A model generated the notes under the pieces. It did no database searches and was not told where the DNA came from. It was given only the letters and a program-made list of their open reading frames with translations. A DNA stretch of 64,000 nt, taken from assembly GCF_001563265.1 (NCBI RefSeq), contig NZ_CP005085.1:1-64000 (forward strand), given 5' to 3'. The stretch is from Sphingobium sp. TKS. GTDB taxonomy: Bacteria; Pseudomonadota; Alphaproteobacteria; Sphingomonadales; Sphingomonadaceae. Positions 17,032 through 24,242 of this stretch are shown one piece after another (positions within the stretch are counted from its first letter, which is position 1; each line of letters starts with the position of its first letter). A program made the position numbers and the translations under genes.

Positions 17032-17586
17032 TTGTCGAAAAGAGTTCTTACCGGGCTTTTACTCGCGGCCACGACGCTGATGGGCGGGACTTCGGTGGCG
17101 GCACCACCTGACCTCCTCTATCCCGTGATACCGCGTTTTGGCGGCATAGTGGCCGTGCCGAGCGCCGCTGAGCGCCCCGATCCCAAGCTCCGCTACCGTG
17201 TCCTGTTCAACATCACCAAGGCCGCAAGCGCACCCGACCACTTGAATCCCAGCCTTGAAAAGGTTGCGCGCTTCGTCAATCTGCTCGGCGCCGACAAGGT
17301 GCGTCCAGGGCCTGGCGATATCGTCGTGATCATCCATGGCCCCGCAACCCCCGTCATCCTGCAGAACGCGCCCTACGCCGCCCGCATGAAAGTGGCCGAG
17401 AACCCGAATGTCATGCTCATCGAGGCTCTCCGGACCGCGGGCGTTTGGGTCCATGTGTGCAGCCAAGCCATGATCGCCAACAAAATAACGTCGGATCAGG
17501 TAACGCCCGGCGTGGTGATCGACGATTCCGCGCTCACGACATTAGCCAATCTCCAGCTTCGAGGCTTCGCGCTAATACCCGATTGA
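17032..17586 (+). CDS. Periplasmic DsrE-like protein
   Basis: Secreted protein of 184 residues with a signal peptide (SKRVLTGLLLAATTLMGGTSVAA) and a DsrE/DsrF-like fold (VLFNITKAAS..., VVIIHGPATPVILQ, VWVHVCSQAM). The single Cys in VHVCSQA sits where DsrE proteins carry the sulfur-accepting Cys. TTG 17032 follows GGGGAG and gives the cleanest signal peptide; an upstream GTG at 16993 is possible. The family often appears beside copper and sulfur genes; the substrate is unknown. Confidence 0.78.
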   Translation: MSKRVLTGLLLAATTLMGGTSVAAPPDLLYPVIPRFGGIVAVPSAAERPDPKLRYRVLFNITKAASAPDHLNPSLEKVARFVNLLGADKVRPGPGDIVVIIHGPATPVILQNAPYAARMKVAENPNVMLIEALRTAGVWVHVCSQAMIANKITSDQVTPGVVIDDSALTTLANLQLRGFALIPD

Positions 17587-17620
17587 TAAGGGACACTTAC
17601 TGGGGCGAGGCGCAGCAGTT

Positions 17621-18397
17621 TTAATCGCGGCTCGGTCGATTGGGATGCTCTCCGGCCCGTTGGGGGAGGACCACGATCAGGAGCAGGATTGCGGCCGTTA
17701 GCACCGCCGACGCGAGCGGCCGACTGAAGGCGAGGCCGCCATGATCGAGCGGCTTGTCAAGAAAATCGCCGACCGCTGCGCCCAGCGGGCGGGTCAGGAT
17801 GAAGGCCGCCCAGAACAGCAGCACGCGGCTTGCATTGGTCAGGTAGTAGAGCAGCGCCAACACGGCGAGCAGCGCCGCGAAGATACCCGCTGCGCCGATA
17901 TAGCCGAGGTTGCCGGTATCGGCCGTCCAGTCCCCGAGCGCCGTGCCAAGCGTTTGCGAGAGGGTGATCGTGATCCAGTAGAACAGCTCGGCTTTCGGCT
18001 CGCGCACGGTATCGACTGAAATCGATCCGAGCGCCCGATGCCAGACGATCAGCGAGGCCAGAACGCAGCCGAGCAGCAGCGCCGATCCTCCGGTATAGCC
18101 AATACCGAGCGAGCGCGTGGCGAAGTCCGCCATCGTCGTCCCCGCCGTCGTCGAGGCGATGATCGTTGCCCAATAGAGGAAAGGGTGAAAGCGTGTCGCC
18201 ATTACCTGCCACCAGACCAGGGCGATCAGCACCGTCAGGAAGATCGCGGTGCCGACTAGGTAGCCGAGGTTCATGGTCATTGAGACGGTATCGCCGCCCG
18301 TCTCGCCGAGGGTGGTCGCGAGTATCTTAATGATCCAGAAACCCAGCGTGACCGCGGGCACTTTGCTTGCCAATTCCTGCTTTGTCATTTCGTTCAC
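17621..18397 (-). CDS. COG4705-type integral membrane protein
   Basis: Membrane protein of about 258 residues built from four internal repeats. Each contains a T-L-G-[ED/T]-x-x-[GA]-D/F-like helix pair (KILATTLGETGGDTVSMT, STTAGTTMADFAT, TLSQTLGTALGDWT, TRPLGAAVGDFLD). This matches COG4705, found beside metal and acid stress genes but functionally unassigned. GTG 18397 has AAAGGAAAG 5 bases upstream; ATG 18388 is an alternative. It lies convergent with the DsrE gene. Confidence 0.8.
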   Translation of the reverse strand: MNEMTKQELASKVPAVTLGFWIIKILATTLGETGGDTVSMTMNLGYLVGTAIFLTVLIALVWWQVMATRFHPFLYWATIIASTTAGTTMADFATRSLGIGYTGGSALLLGCVLASLIVWHRALGSISVDTVREPKAELFYWITITLSQTLGTALGDWTADTGNLGYIGAAGIFAALLAVLALLYYLTNASRVLLFWAAFILTRPLGAAVGDFLDKPLDHGGLAFSRPLASAVLTAAILLLIVVLPQRAGEHPNRPSRD

Positions 18398-18567
18398 GGC
18401 GTCTTTCCTTTCAAGTTTCACGCCGCGCTGACGGTTTGATCAGAGGCGCAGGCCAAAACGCGGGCCGACCCCCATAGTCGCGAGGATAGGGCGATCGTCA
18501 GCAGGCAAGCGGCCACCCCCTTCCTACCAAATCGAATCGTAACGGCTATCAGCTATGCCTCAACCGG

Positions 18568-18589
18568 GTCAAAACCGGTCGGTTTTGAC
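18568..18589. repeat. Perfect inverted repeat, 10-bp arms, 2-bp loop
   Basis: GTCAAAACCG-GT-CGGTTTTGAC lies in the gap between the COG4705 gene and the tniAB transposon, 31 bp outside the transposon end. It could be an operator or the remains of another element end. There is no T-run, so a terminator is unlikely. Confidence 0.4.
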
Positions 18590-18665
18590 ACCAGCAACTC
18601 GCCCCAGCTTTTCCATGGGTTGTAAACGCTCGCGCTAAATGGCGGCGTTCTGATCGCGCTATTTG

Positions 18666-19544
18666 TCAGTTGCCGGGTCCGATGACGAGGCAATCGCGCG
18701 CGGCCTGAACGATGTCAGCGGTGACCTCCTCGACGCGGTTGAGGGTCATGATCCGCCGCATCTGCGCGAACAGGCGCTCCATGAGCCGGAAGTTGCCGCG
18801 CGTGATGCGGATCACGGCTGCCTGCGCTTCGATCGCGTCGAGTTGGGCCGGGTCGAAGCTGATCCCGAAATCGCCGGCGTGGGTCGCGAGCAGCAGCCGC
18901 ATTTCGGTCTCGGTAAGCGGTTTGAACTCGTGGACGAAGCCGATCCGCGAGTAGAGCTGGGCATAGCGGGCGAGGCGCTTCTCCAAGCCCGGCATACCCA
19001 TCAGGATCAGCCCGAAGCCGTGGCGATCGGCCATGTCGCGGAGATGTTCGAGCGACTTTATGGTCAGGCGGTCGGCCTCGTCGACGATGACGAGGGGGCA
19101 GGCGATGCGGGCGGCGTCATGGGTGATTTCGTCCTGCGAGCCGCCCGCGACCGTCAGCCGGGCATAGCCCAGCTTAATGAGGTTGAGGCCCAACACCGCG
19201 TCGATCGTCTTGGGCGTGTTGCTGACCGACACGGTGTAGAAGACGGCGCGGCAGCGAGCGACCTTTTCGCCAAGGAGCGCGGCAATGGGACGGAGCGCGG
19301 CATATTCCCCCAGGTCGGGGAAGCTGGAAAACTCGCGCGCCGATCGCGTCTTTCCGACGCCCGGCCGGCCATGACACACGCCGATATAGCGGTAGTGCGC
19401 GCAGGCTTCGGCAAACTCGACGAACCGGGCATGTTCGCGGGTCGCCAGGAACGGCTGCTCGACCAGGAACTCAATCGTCAGCGGCGTAGAGCCGGAGCCC
19501 TCGGTAGGTGGTGGGCCGGGAAGCCGTATCCTCTTGGTCGCCAT
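18666..19544 (-). CDS. tniB: TniB-like AAA ATPase
   Basis: Transposition regulator of 292 residues related to TniB, MuB and TnsC. Walker A is HGRPGVGKTRSA and Walker B is CPLVIVDEADRL, followed by a sensor-like GFGLILMGMPGLEKRL. It would pick the target and activate TniA. ATG 19544 is preceded by GGAG; an upstream extension would lie entirely inside tniA. It overlaps the 3' end of tniA by 74 bases. Confidence 0.88.
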   Translation of the reverse strand: MATKRIRLPGPPPTEGSGSTPLTIEFLVEQPFLATREHARFVEFAEACAHYRYIGVCHGRPGVGKTRSAREFSSFPDLGEYAALRPIAALLGEKVARCRAVFYTVSVSNTPKTIDAVLGLNLIKLGYARLTVAGGSQDEITHDAARIACPLVIVDEADRLTIKSLEHLRDMADRHGFGLILMGMPGLEKRLARYAQLYSRIGFVHEFKPLTETEMRLLLATHAGDFGISFDPAQLDAIEAQAAVIRITRGNFRLMERLFAQMRRIMTLNRVEEVTADIVQAARDCLVIGPGN

Positions 19545-20949
19545 CGAAGGTCTCCGTGGGGGCAGGCACCTGCTTGTCGCGCTCCTTCGCGCCGCGCCGG
19601 GCGCGCTGGATCGCGCGCAACGACGGGTGCCCAGCGTGCTCGGAGCTGAGCGCACGGCAGACGAACCGGCCCTGGTGGTAGACGTGGATCTCGGTCAGGT
19701 CGCGGGGGTCATAGACCGCCTCGACCTGCTCGCCGACGAAGGCCGCGAGCGTGGGTTCGACATAGCGCCTGCCCATCAGACGGATGCCGTCGCGCAGCAC
19801 TTTACGGGGCTTGGGCACGTGCACGAGCAGCATGTCGAGCTGTTCAAGGCTGTCGGGCATTGCGGGCAGGAACCCGCCCTTCTGCCAGCGCGTGATCGGC
19901 GGTTCGCCGGTGCTGCCATGCGGGCGACGATGATAGACGCCGCACACGAACGCCTCGAAGCGGGCGCGCAGCTCGTCGAGCGTGAGCACTGGCGCCGACA
20001 GCGGCTTGCCCGCGATCAGGTGGCCGGGCAGGTCGGGCAGGAACATGTCGTTGATGGTGCGGAACAGCCGCTCGATCTTGCCGCGCCCGCGAGGACGCCC
20101 CGGCAGCGAATGGATGAGGCGGATTTTGAGGGCGATGCACGCCTGCTCGATATGCTCGGAGATGAAATCCGAGCCGTTGTCGACGTAAAGCTGTTCGGGA
20201 ATGCCGCTGACGATCCATTCGGGATTGGGCTTGCGCCAGATCGCCTGCCGCAAGGCGAGCGCCGTGTTGAGGGCACTGGGGGCATCGAGGCTGAGGAAGT
20301 AACCGGCGATGGCTCGGCTGTGATCGTCAACGATGACGGTCAGCCAAGGACGCACCGGGGTTCCGGCATCATCGAGCACGAGAATGTCGAGAACGGTATG
20401 ATCGGCCTGCCACATCTCGTTCGAGGTCGCGGCTTCGCGCCGATGCACTAGCTCGTGCTGGTCGCGGTAGACGGCCGGATCGGAGGCTGCGGCGATCTGG
20501 CTTGCCGGTATCGCCCTGACGACACGCGCGACGGCCGCATAGCTGGGGGTTCGGTGTCCATGCGCGATGGCGAGTTCCTGCACCTTTCGGTGAATGGCGG
20601 CGACCGGGGGTCGCGGGCGCTTGGTGGCGAGAGTGCGGGTCAGTTCGACCAGATGTTCCGGCAGGTGCAGCCTGCCCCGATCGTTGCGCGGCAGACGCGC
20701 GAGACCGGCAAGTCCTTCGGCACGGTAGCGCCCGAGCCAGCGCTGCAACGTCCGCTCGCTCAGCGTGCCGGTGCGGGCGAGGTCCGCGAGCGGGATGCCA
20801 TCGGCGAGGTGCGGTTCAAGGACGCGGTAGCGCTCGATCGCCAGCGGCGGGACAAGCGCCGGATGCGTCACCGCCGACGGTCCGTGTCGCAGGTAAGGAA
20901 AACGGAGATTTGCCTGCCCATCGCCATGCGAGTCCGCTCGCGTTGCCAA
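19471..20949 (-). CDS. tniA: TniA-like DDE transposase (Mu/rve family)
   Basis: Transposase of about 492 residues. An N-terminal HTH (LADLARTGTLSERTLQRWLGRYRAEG) precedes an rve catalytic core with D in WQADHTVLDI, D in YVDNGSDFIS and E in RGRGKIERLFRT. A Mu-transposase C-terminal beta-barrel follows (RYVEPTLAAFVGEQVEAVYDPRDL). The longest frame starts at TTG 20949, and a GTG about 25 codons in is equally possible. The protein belongs with the TniA/TnsB branch. Confidence 0.9.
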   Translation of the reverse strand: MATRADSHGDGQANLRFPYLRHGPSAVTHPALVPPLAIERYRVLEPHLADGIPLADLARTGTLSERTLQRWLGRYRAEGLAGLARLPRNDRGRLHLPEHLVELTRTLATKRPRPPVAAIHRKVQELAIAHGHRTPSYAAVARVVRAIPASQIAAASDPAVYRDQHELVHRREAATSNEMWQADHTVLDILVLDDAGTPVRPWLTVIVDDHSRAIAGYFLSLDAPSALNTALALRQAIWRKPNPEWIVSGIPEQLYVDNGSDFISEHIEQACIALKIRLIHSLPGRPRGRGKIERLFRTINDMFLPDLPGHLIAGKPLSAPVLTLDELRARFEAFVCGVYHRRPHGSTGEPPITRWQKGGFLPAMPDSLEQLDMLLVHVPKPRKVLRDGIRLMGRRYVEPTLAAFVGEQVEAVYDPRDLTEIHVYHQGRFVCRALSSEHAGHPSLRAIQRARRGAKERDKQVPAPTETFDGDQEDTASRPTTYRGLRLYAADD

Positions 20950-21062
20950 ACCGGCCTGTTCGACGTAAATCTACCCGGTAAAGAAAACTAGGGCAACATA
21001 GACCTGCCGATGACGACTTTCTTCCCAAACCGCGCCCGATCGGGGCGCCACCGGCCCTACGC

Positions 21063-21635
21063 ATGAAAATCGGTTACGCCCGCGTATCGACCGCCGAGCA
21101 GAACCTGGACCTCCAGCGTGATGCGCTGAAGGCTGCCGGCTGCGAGAAGGTCATCACCGACAAGGCCTCCGGGGCGACTGCCGCTCGCCCTGGATTGGAA
21201 AAGGTGAAGGAGCTGCTTCGCGCCGGCGACACACTGGTGGTCTGGCGCCTCGACAGGCTCGGCCGCTCGCTCCGTGATCTGATCGGATGGATGACCTACC
21301 TCGACGAGGAAAAGGTCGGGCTGCTGAGCCTGCACGAGGCGATCGACACGACCACCACGTCGGGCAAGCTTACCTTCCACCTGTTCGGGGCATTGGCGGA
21401 GTTCGAGCGCAACCTGATCCGCGAGCGGACCCAGGCCGGTCTCACCGCAGCCCGCGCTCGCGGCAAGAAGGGTGGCCGGCCGGCCGCACTCGGCAAGGAC
21501 AAGCGCGACCTGCCCGTCAGGCTCTACCACGAGAACACGATGCCGATCGCCAAGATTTGCTCGATGCTCGGCATCTCCAAGCCAAAACTCTACGCCTATG
21601 TGCGATCGGCCGAGACCAAGCCGGTAGCCGCGTAG
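21063..21635 (+). CDS. Serine resolvase of the tniAB element
   Basis: Serine recombinase of 190 residues: KIGYARVSTAEQNLDLQRDA with the catalytic Ser, VVWRLDRLGRSLRDLI, and the LAEFERNLIRERTQAGL helix. A C-terminal HTH follows (NTMPIAKICSMLGISKPKLYAYV). It is divergent from tniA, and the 113-bp gap between them probably contains its res site. It should resolve cointegrates made by TniA/TniB, as TniR does in Tn402-like elements. Confidence 0.93.
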   Translation: MKIGYARVSTAEQNLDLQRDALKAAGCEKVITDKASGATAARPGLEKVKELLRAGDTLVVWRLDRLGRSLRDLIGWMTYLDEEKVGLLSLHEAIDTTTTSGKLTFHLFGALAEFERNLIRERTQAGLTAARARGKKGGRPAALGKDKRDLPVRLYHENTMPIAKICSMLGISKPKLYAYVRSAETKPVAA

Positions 21636-21826
21636 CGACGCTCGCCGACAAATAGCGCGATCAGAATGCCGCCACTTAGCGCGAGCGTTTACACCGTTCG
21701 CGGTCCCGATCGGCCCAGCGTCCCCCGGAACCGTTCGTTATCGGGAAGGCATCTAAGCGGTCTGCACCATCCTTCATCTAAAGTTCTCCAAGCGCTTCTG
21801 AGGATTTTCGGGCGCACCAAAAGCAC

Positions 21827-21854
21827 TTGCTCCTCCAGTGGCTGGAGCATGTAA
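21827..21854 (+). promoter_or_regulatory. MerR-type promoter/operator upstream of the aspartyl protease
   Basis: A TTGCTC -35 element is followed by the dyad CTCCAG-TGG-CTGGAG and then GTAA 24 bases after the -35 start. The long spacer with a central dyad is the MerR-family arrangement. The site matches 23578-23605 in both sequence and spacing. Confidence 0.6.
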
Positions 21855-21924
21855 CCGCAATTTGCTCTCCTGCGGACGGGGGGCTGGAGGTGGCTTTTTG
21901 ACGGCCCGTGTTGAAGCAATCGGT

Positions 21925-23127
21925 ATGTCTCGACGCTCATTAGTGGCGCGGCTGGTGGCCTGTGGAACCGGCTTGGTGCTCGGTTCTCCAACGCTCGCGC
22001 GACAGACTTCCCGGTCTGCGGGCTCGTGGAACTTCGGTGCGGCTCACCTCGAATGGGAGCCGCTGGAAGTCGGCACGGGTGATACCCTCCTTGTTTCGGC
22101 ACAAGTGCGCGGAGTGCCGGTGCGGGCGGTGCTCGACAGTGGCAGCGGCGCGTCGATCATGAGCACGGCGCTCGCGGCGAAGCTCGGCTTGAACGATGGT
22201 GAGCGGCGCATGATTAGCGGGCTGAGCGCCAAGGCCCCGGTGCTGCTGGTCCGCGACATCGACGTACAGCTCGCCCGCGAAACCCGTCGCTTACCCTTTG
22301 CCGTCGTTGGTGATCTGAGTTCAGTGTCGGCGGCCTTCGGACGACCGATCGATATCCTCCTCGGTGCCGATATGTTCACGGGTAGCTGCATCGCGCTCGA
22401 TTTCGCGAAAAGGCGTATGGCGGTCGTCAAGTCAGGCACGTTTCTCGCCGGTCCCGACTGGCGCGCTGTCGCGCTCGGGCGCGGTGCCAAGCAGGAGCTG
22501 TTCATTCGAGCTTCCGTCTCGGGTTTGCCTCCCGTGCCCTTGATGATCGATCTTGGCAGCTCGGCCGCGCTGATGCTCTCGTCGGCCTATGCCCGCGATC
22601 AAGGGCTGTTGAACGGGAAGCTCGTCTCGACCGCGGCGATCGGCGGCGTCGATGGTGTGCGTATCAACGATGCTTTCACGATCCAGAACATCAACATCGA
22701 AGGGCTTGGCGTCTCGAACGTCCCCACACTCGGGATGAGAGCTTGGCTCTCCACCAGCACGGTTGGCAATGTCGGCCTACCGCTGATCGCTCAATTCGAC
22801 GTGGTGTTCGACGTGACCGCCGGATTCGTGTGGCTCCGGCCACTCGGTCCTCGTCGTCGCCTGCCGATGCTGAAGGACCGTAGCGGCCTTGGCCTCGCAG
22901 CCTCACCAACGGCGCTCACCGTTGTTCATGTGGCGGCGAACAGTCCCGCGGAAAAGGCTGGCTGGGCGGTCGGCGACCGGATCGTGGCGGTGAACGGCCA
23001 TTCGATCGATGCGAACTATACGCGTGGGGAGCTCTGGCAAGTGCGCTCCCGGCCTGCTGGCACCCTCGTAAAGCTGACGATGGCCTCGGGTGATGTGCGC
23101 GAGCTCAGGCTGGCCGATTATTATTGA
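21925..23127 (+). CDS. Exported retropepsin-like aspartyl protease with PDZ domain
   Basis: A protein of 400 residues. The N-terminus (MSRRSLVARLVACGTGLVLG...LA) looks like a signal peptide. Two pepsin-like lobes follow, with AVLDSGSGAS as the catalytic D-S-G in the first and LMIDLGSSAALM (D-L-G) in the second. A C-terminal PDZ domain covers about residues 310-400 (VHVAANSPAEKAGWAVGDRIVAVNG). It probably acts on envelope proteins. The metal-type MerR promoter 70 bases upstream suggests induction by metal. The start is chosen for the signal peptide; its ribosome-binding site is weak. Confidence 0.75.
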   Translation: MSRRSLVARLVACGTGLVLGSPTLARQTSRSAGSWNFGAAHLEWEPLEVGTGDTLLVSAQVRGVPVRAVLDSGSGASIMSTALAAKLGLNDGERRMISGLSAKAPVLLVRDIDVQLARETRRLPFAVVGDLSSVSAAFGRPIDILLGADMFTGSCIALDFAKRRMAVVKSGTFLAGPDWRAVALGRGAKQELFIRASVSGLPPVPLMIDLGSSAALMLSSAYARDQGLLNGKLVSTAAIGGVDGVRINDAFTIQNINIEGLGVSNVPTLGMRAWLSTSTVGNVGLPLIAQFDVVFDVTAGFVWLRPLGPRRRLPMLKDRSGLGLAASPTALTVVHVAANSPAEKAGWAVGDRIVAVNGHSIDANYTRGELWQVRSRPAGTLVKLTMASGDVRELRLADYY

Positions 23128-23540
23128 TCGGCTTGAGGGTGGCCTTTGCCGATCGCCTTCATGATCCGACAATCGGCCATGCGCGCCTTGGTGCAGCTCT
23201 GGCTGAGCATTGCCAACTCATCCCGCAACACCGCGAGTTGCGCCAGTCTCTCCTCCACATCCTTGAGGTGCTGAGCAGCGATAGCTGAGGCGGCACCACA
23301 ATCCTGGTCCGGGTTCTGCGCCAGCCCCATCAACGAACGGATCTCGTCGACGGAGAAGCCAAGCCGGCGACCGTTGCGGATGAAGTGCAAACGCTCAATG
23401 TCACTGGCATCGTAGGTTCTGCGACCCGACGCCGTGCGAGGGGCGGATCGGAGCAACCCGATCGACTCATAAAAGCGGATCGTCGTCACCTTCGTCGAGG
23501 TCTCGCTGGCGAGCTGCCCAATCATCACCGGCTTCATCAT
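23121..23540 (-). CDS. MerR-family metal regulator (PbrR/CadR/ZntR-like)
   Basis: Metal-responsive activator of 139 residues. The HTH is MIGQLASETSTKVTTIRFYESIGLL. Cys residues at about 80, 115 and 123 (QDCGAA, SQSCTKARMADC) match the three-Cys metal site of the PbrR/CadR/ZntR group that senses Pb, Cd and Zn. ATG 23540 follows AAGGATGGC. The gene is divergent from the transporter gene at 23616, with one MerR-type operator between them and a second upstream of the protease. It overlaps the protease 3' end by 7 bases. Confidence 0.87.
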   Translation of the reverse strand: MMKPVMIGQLASETSTKVTTIRFYESIGLLRSAPRTASGRRTYDASDIERLHFIRNGRRLGFSVDEIRSLMGLAQNPDQDCGAASAIAAQHLKDVEERLAQLAVLRDELAMLSQSCTKARMADCRIMKAIGKGHPQADQ

Positions 23541-23577
23541 GCCATCCTTGCTTATGCGAACGTGTCGCACATTTCGC

Positions 23578-23605
23578 TTGCTTCTACAGCGACTGGAGGT
23601 GGTAA
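23578..23605 (+). promoter_or_regulatory. MerR-type promoter/operator upstream of the cation transporter
   Basis: TTGCTT, the dyad CTACAG-CGA-CTGGAG and GTAA, with a spacing identical to the site at 21827-21854. It lies between the divergent merR and cation transporter genes. The -10 region is so close to ATG 23616 that the transcript would be leaderless or nearly so. Confidence 0.6.
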
Positions 23606-23615
23606 GGAAGGCCGC

Positions 23616-24242
23616 ATGAATGCTTCTACCGAAAGCTGCGGGTGCCACGGGGAGCCCGCGCGCGCGCAAACCGATCCGGCCTATCGCCGTGCGCTGCTGA
23701 CCGTCGTGGTGCTCAACCTCGGCTTCGGAGTCGCCGAGCTGTTCGGCGGGTTCATCGCCGATAGCCAAGCGCTGAAAGCGGATTCCCTCGATTTTCTCGG
23801 GGACGGGTCGATCAGCCTTATCGGTCTTCTCGCGCTTGCCTGGTCCGCACGGGCGAGGGCAAAGGTCGCGCTGACGCAGGGGTTGTTTCTCGGTGCGCTT
23901 GGCGTGGGCGTAATCGGTTTCGCGATTTGGCGCGCCCTGAACGCAACCGCGCCCGATGCCGAACTGATGGGCACAATCGGCGTTGTCGCGCTCGCGATCA
24001 ATGTCGTGTCCGCCTTGGTGCTTGCGCGTTTCCGGGAAGGGGACGCCAATGTTCGCGCGATCTGGCTGTTCAGCCGCAACGACGCGCTCGCCAACGTGGC
24101 GGTGATCGCCGCGGCCGGTCTGGTGGCGTGGACAGGAAGCGCCTGGCCGGACCTCGCCGTCGCCGGCCTCATCGCCCTCCTGTTCCTCCACTCCGCTTAT
24201 GAAATCGTCACTGGCGCTCGGCGCGAATTGGGAGAGCGGTAG
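23616..24242 (+). CDS. Cation diffusion facilitator-like transporter
   Basis: Membrane protein of 208 residues with six hydrophobic segments and a CDF fold. ADSQALKADSLDFLGDGS (helix 2) and FSRNDALANVAVIAAAG (helix 5) carry the Asp/Asn pattern of the transport site. The N-terminus has a Cys/His cluster (ESCGCHGEP) that could bind metal. ATG 23616 follows AAGGAAGG. The reading frame shares one base with the FTR1 gene. It is the first gene of the block controlled by the divergent MerR regulator. Confidence 0.85.
   Translation: MNASTESCGCHGEPARAQTDPAYRRALLTVVVLNLGFGVAELFGGFIADSQALKADSLDFLGDGSISLIGLLALAWSARARAKVALTQGLFLGALGVGVIGFAIWRALNATAPDAELMGTIGVVALAINVVSALVLARFREGDANVRAIWLFSRNDALANVAVIAAAGLVAWTGSAWPDLAVAGLIALLFLHSAYEIVTGARRELGER

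Larger units (their letters stand above)
18621..21693. mobile_element. tniB-tniA-resolvase transposon with 47-bp terminal inverted repeats
   Basis: The ends 18621-18667 and 21647-21693 are inverted repeats of 47 bp with only a few mismatches, beginning TGTAAACGCTCGCGCTAA. TG...CA ends suit a Mu/Tn7/Tn402-type DDE transposase. The 3073-bp element holds tniB, tniA and a divergent serine resolvase, with no tniQ and no cargo. The left repeat overlaps the tniB stop codon. The 5-bp flanks (TGGGT, CCGTT) do not match, so no target duplication is visible. Confidence 0.85.
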
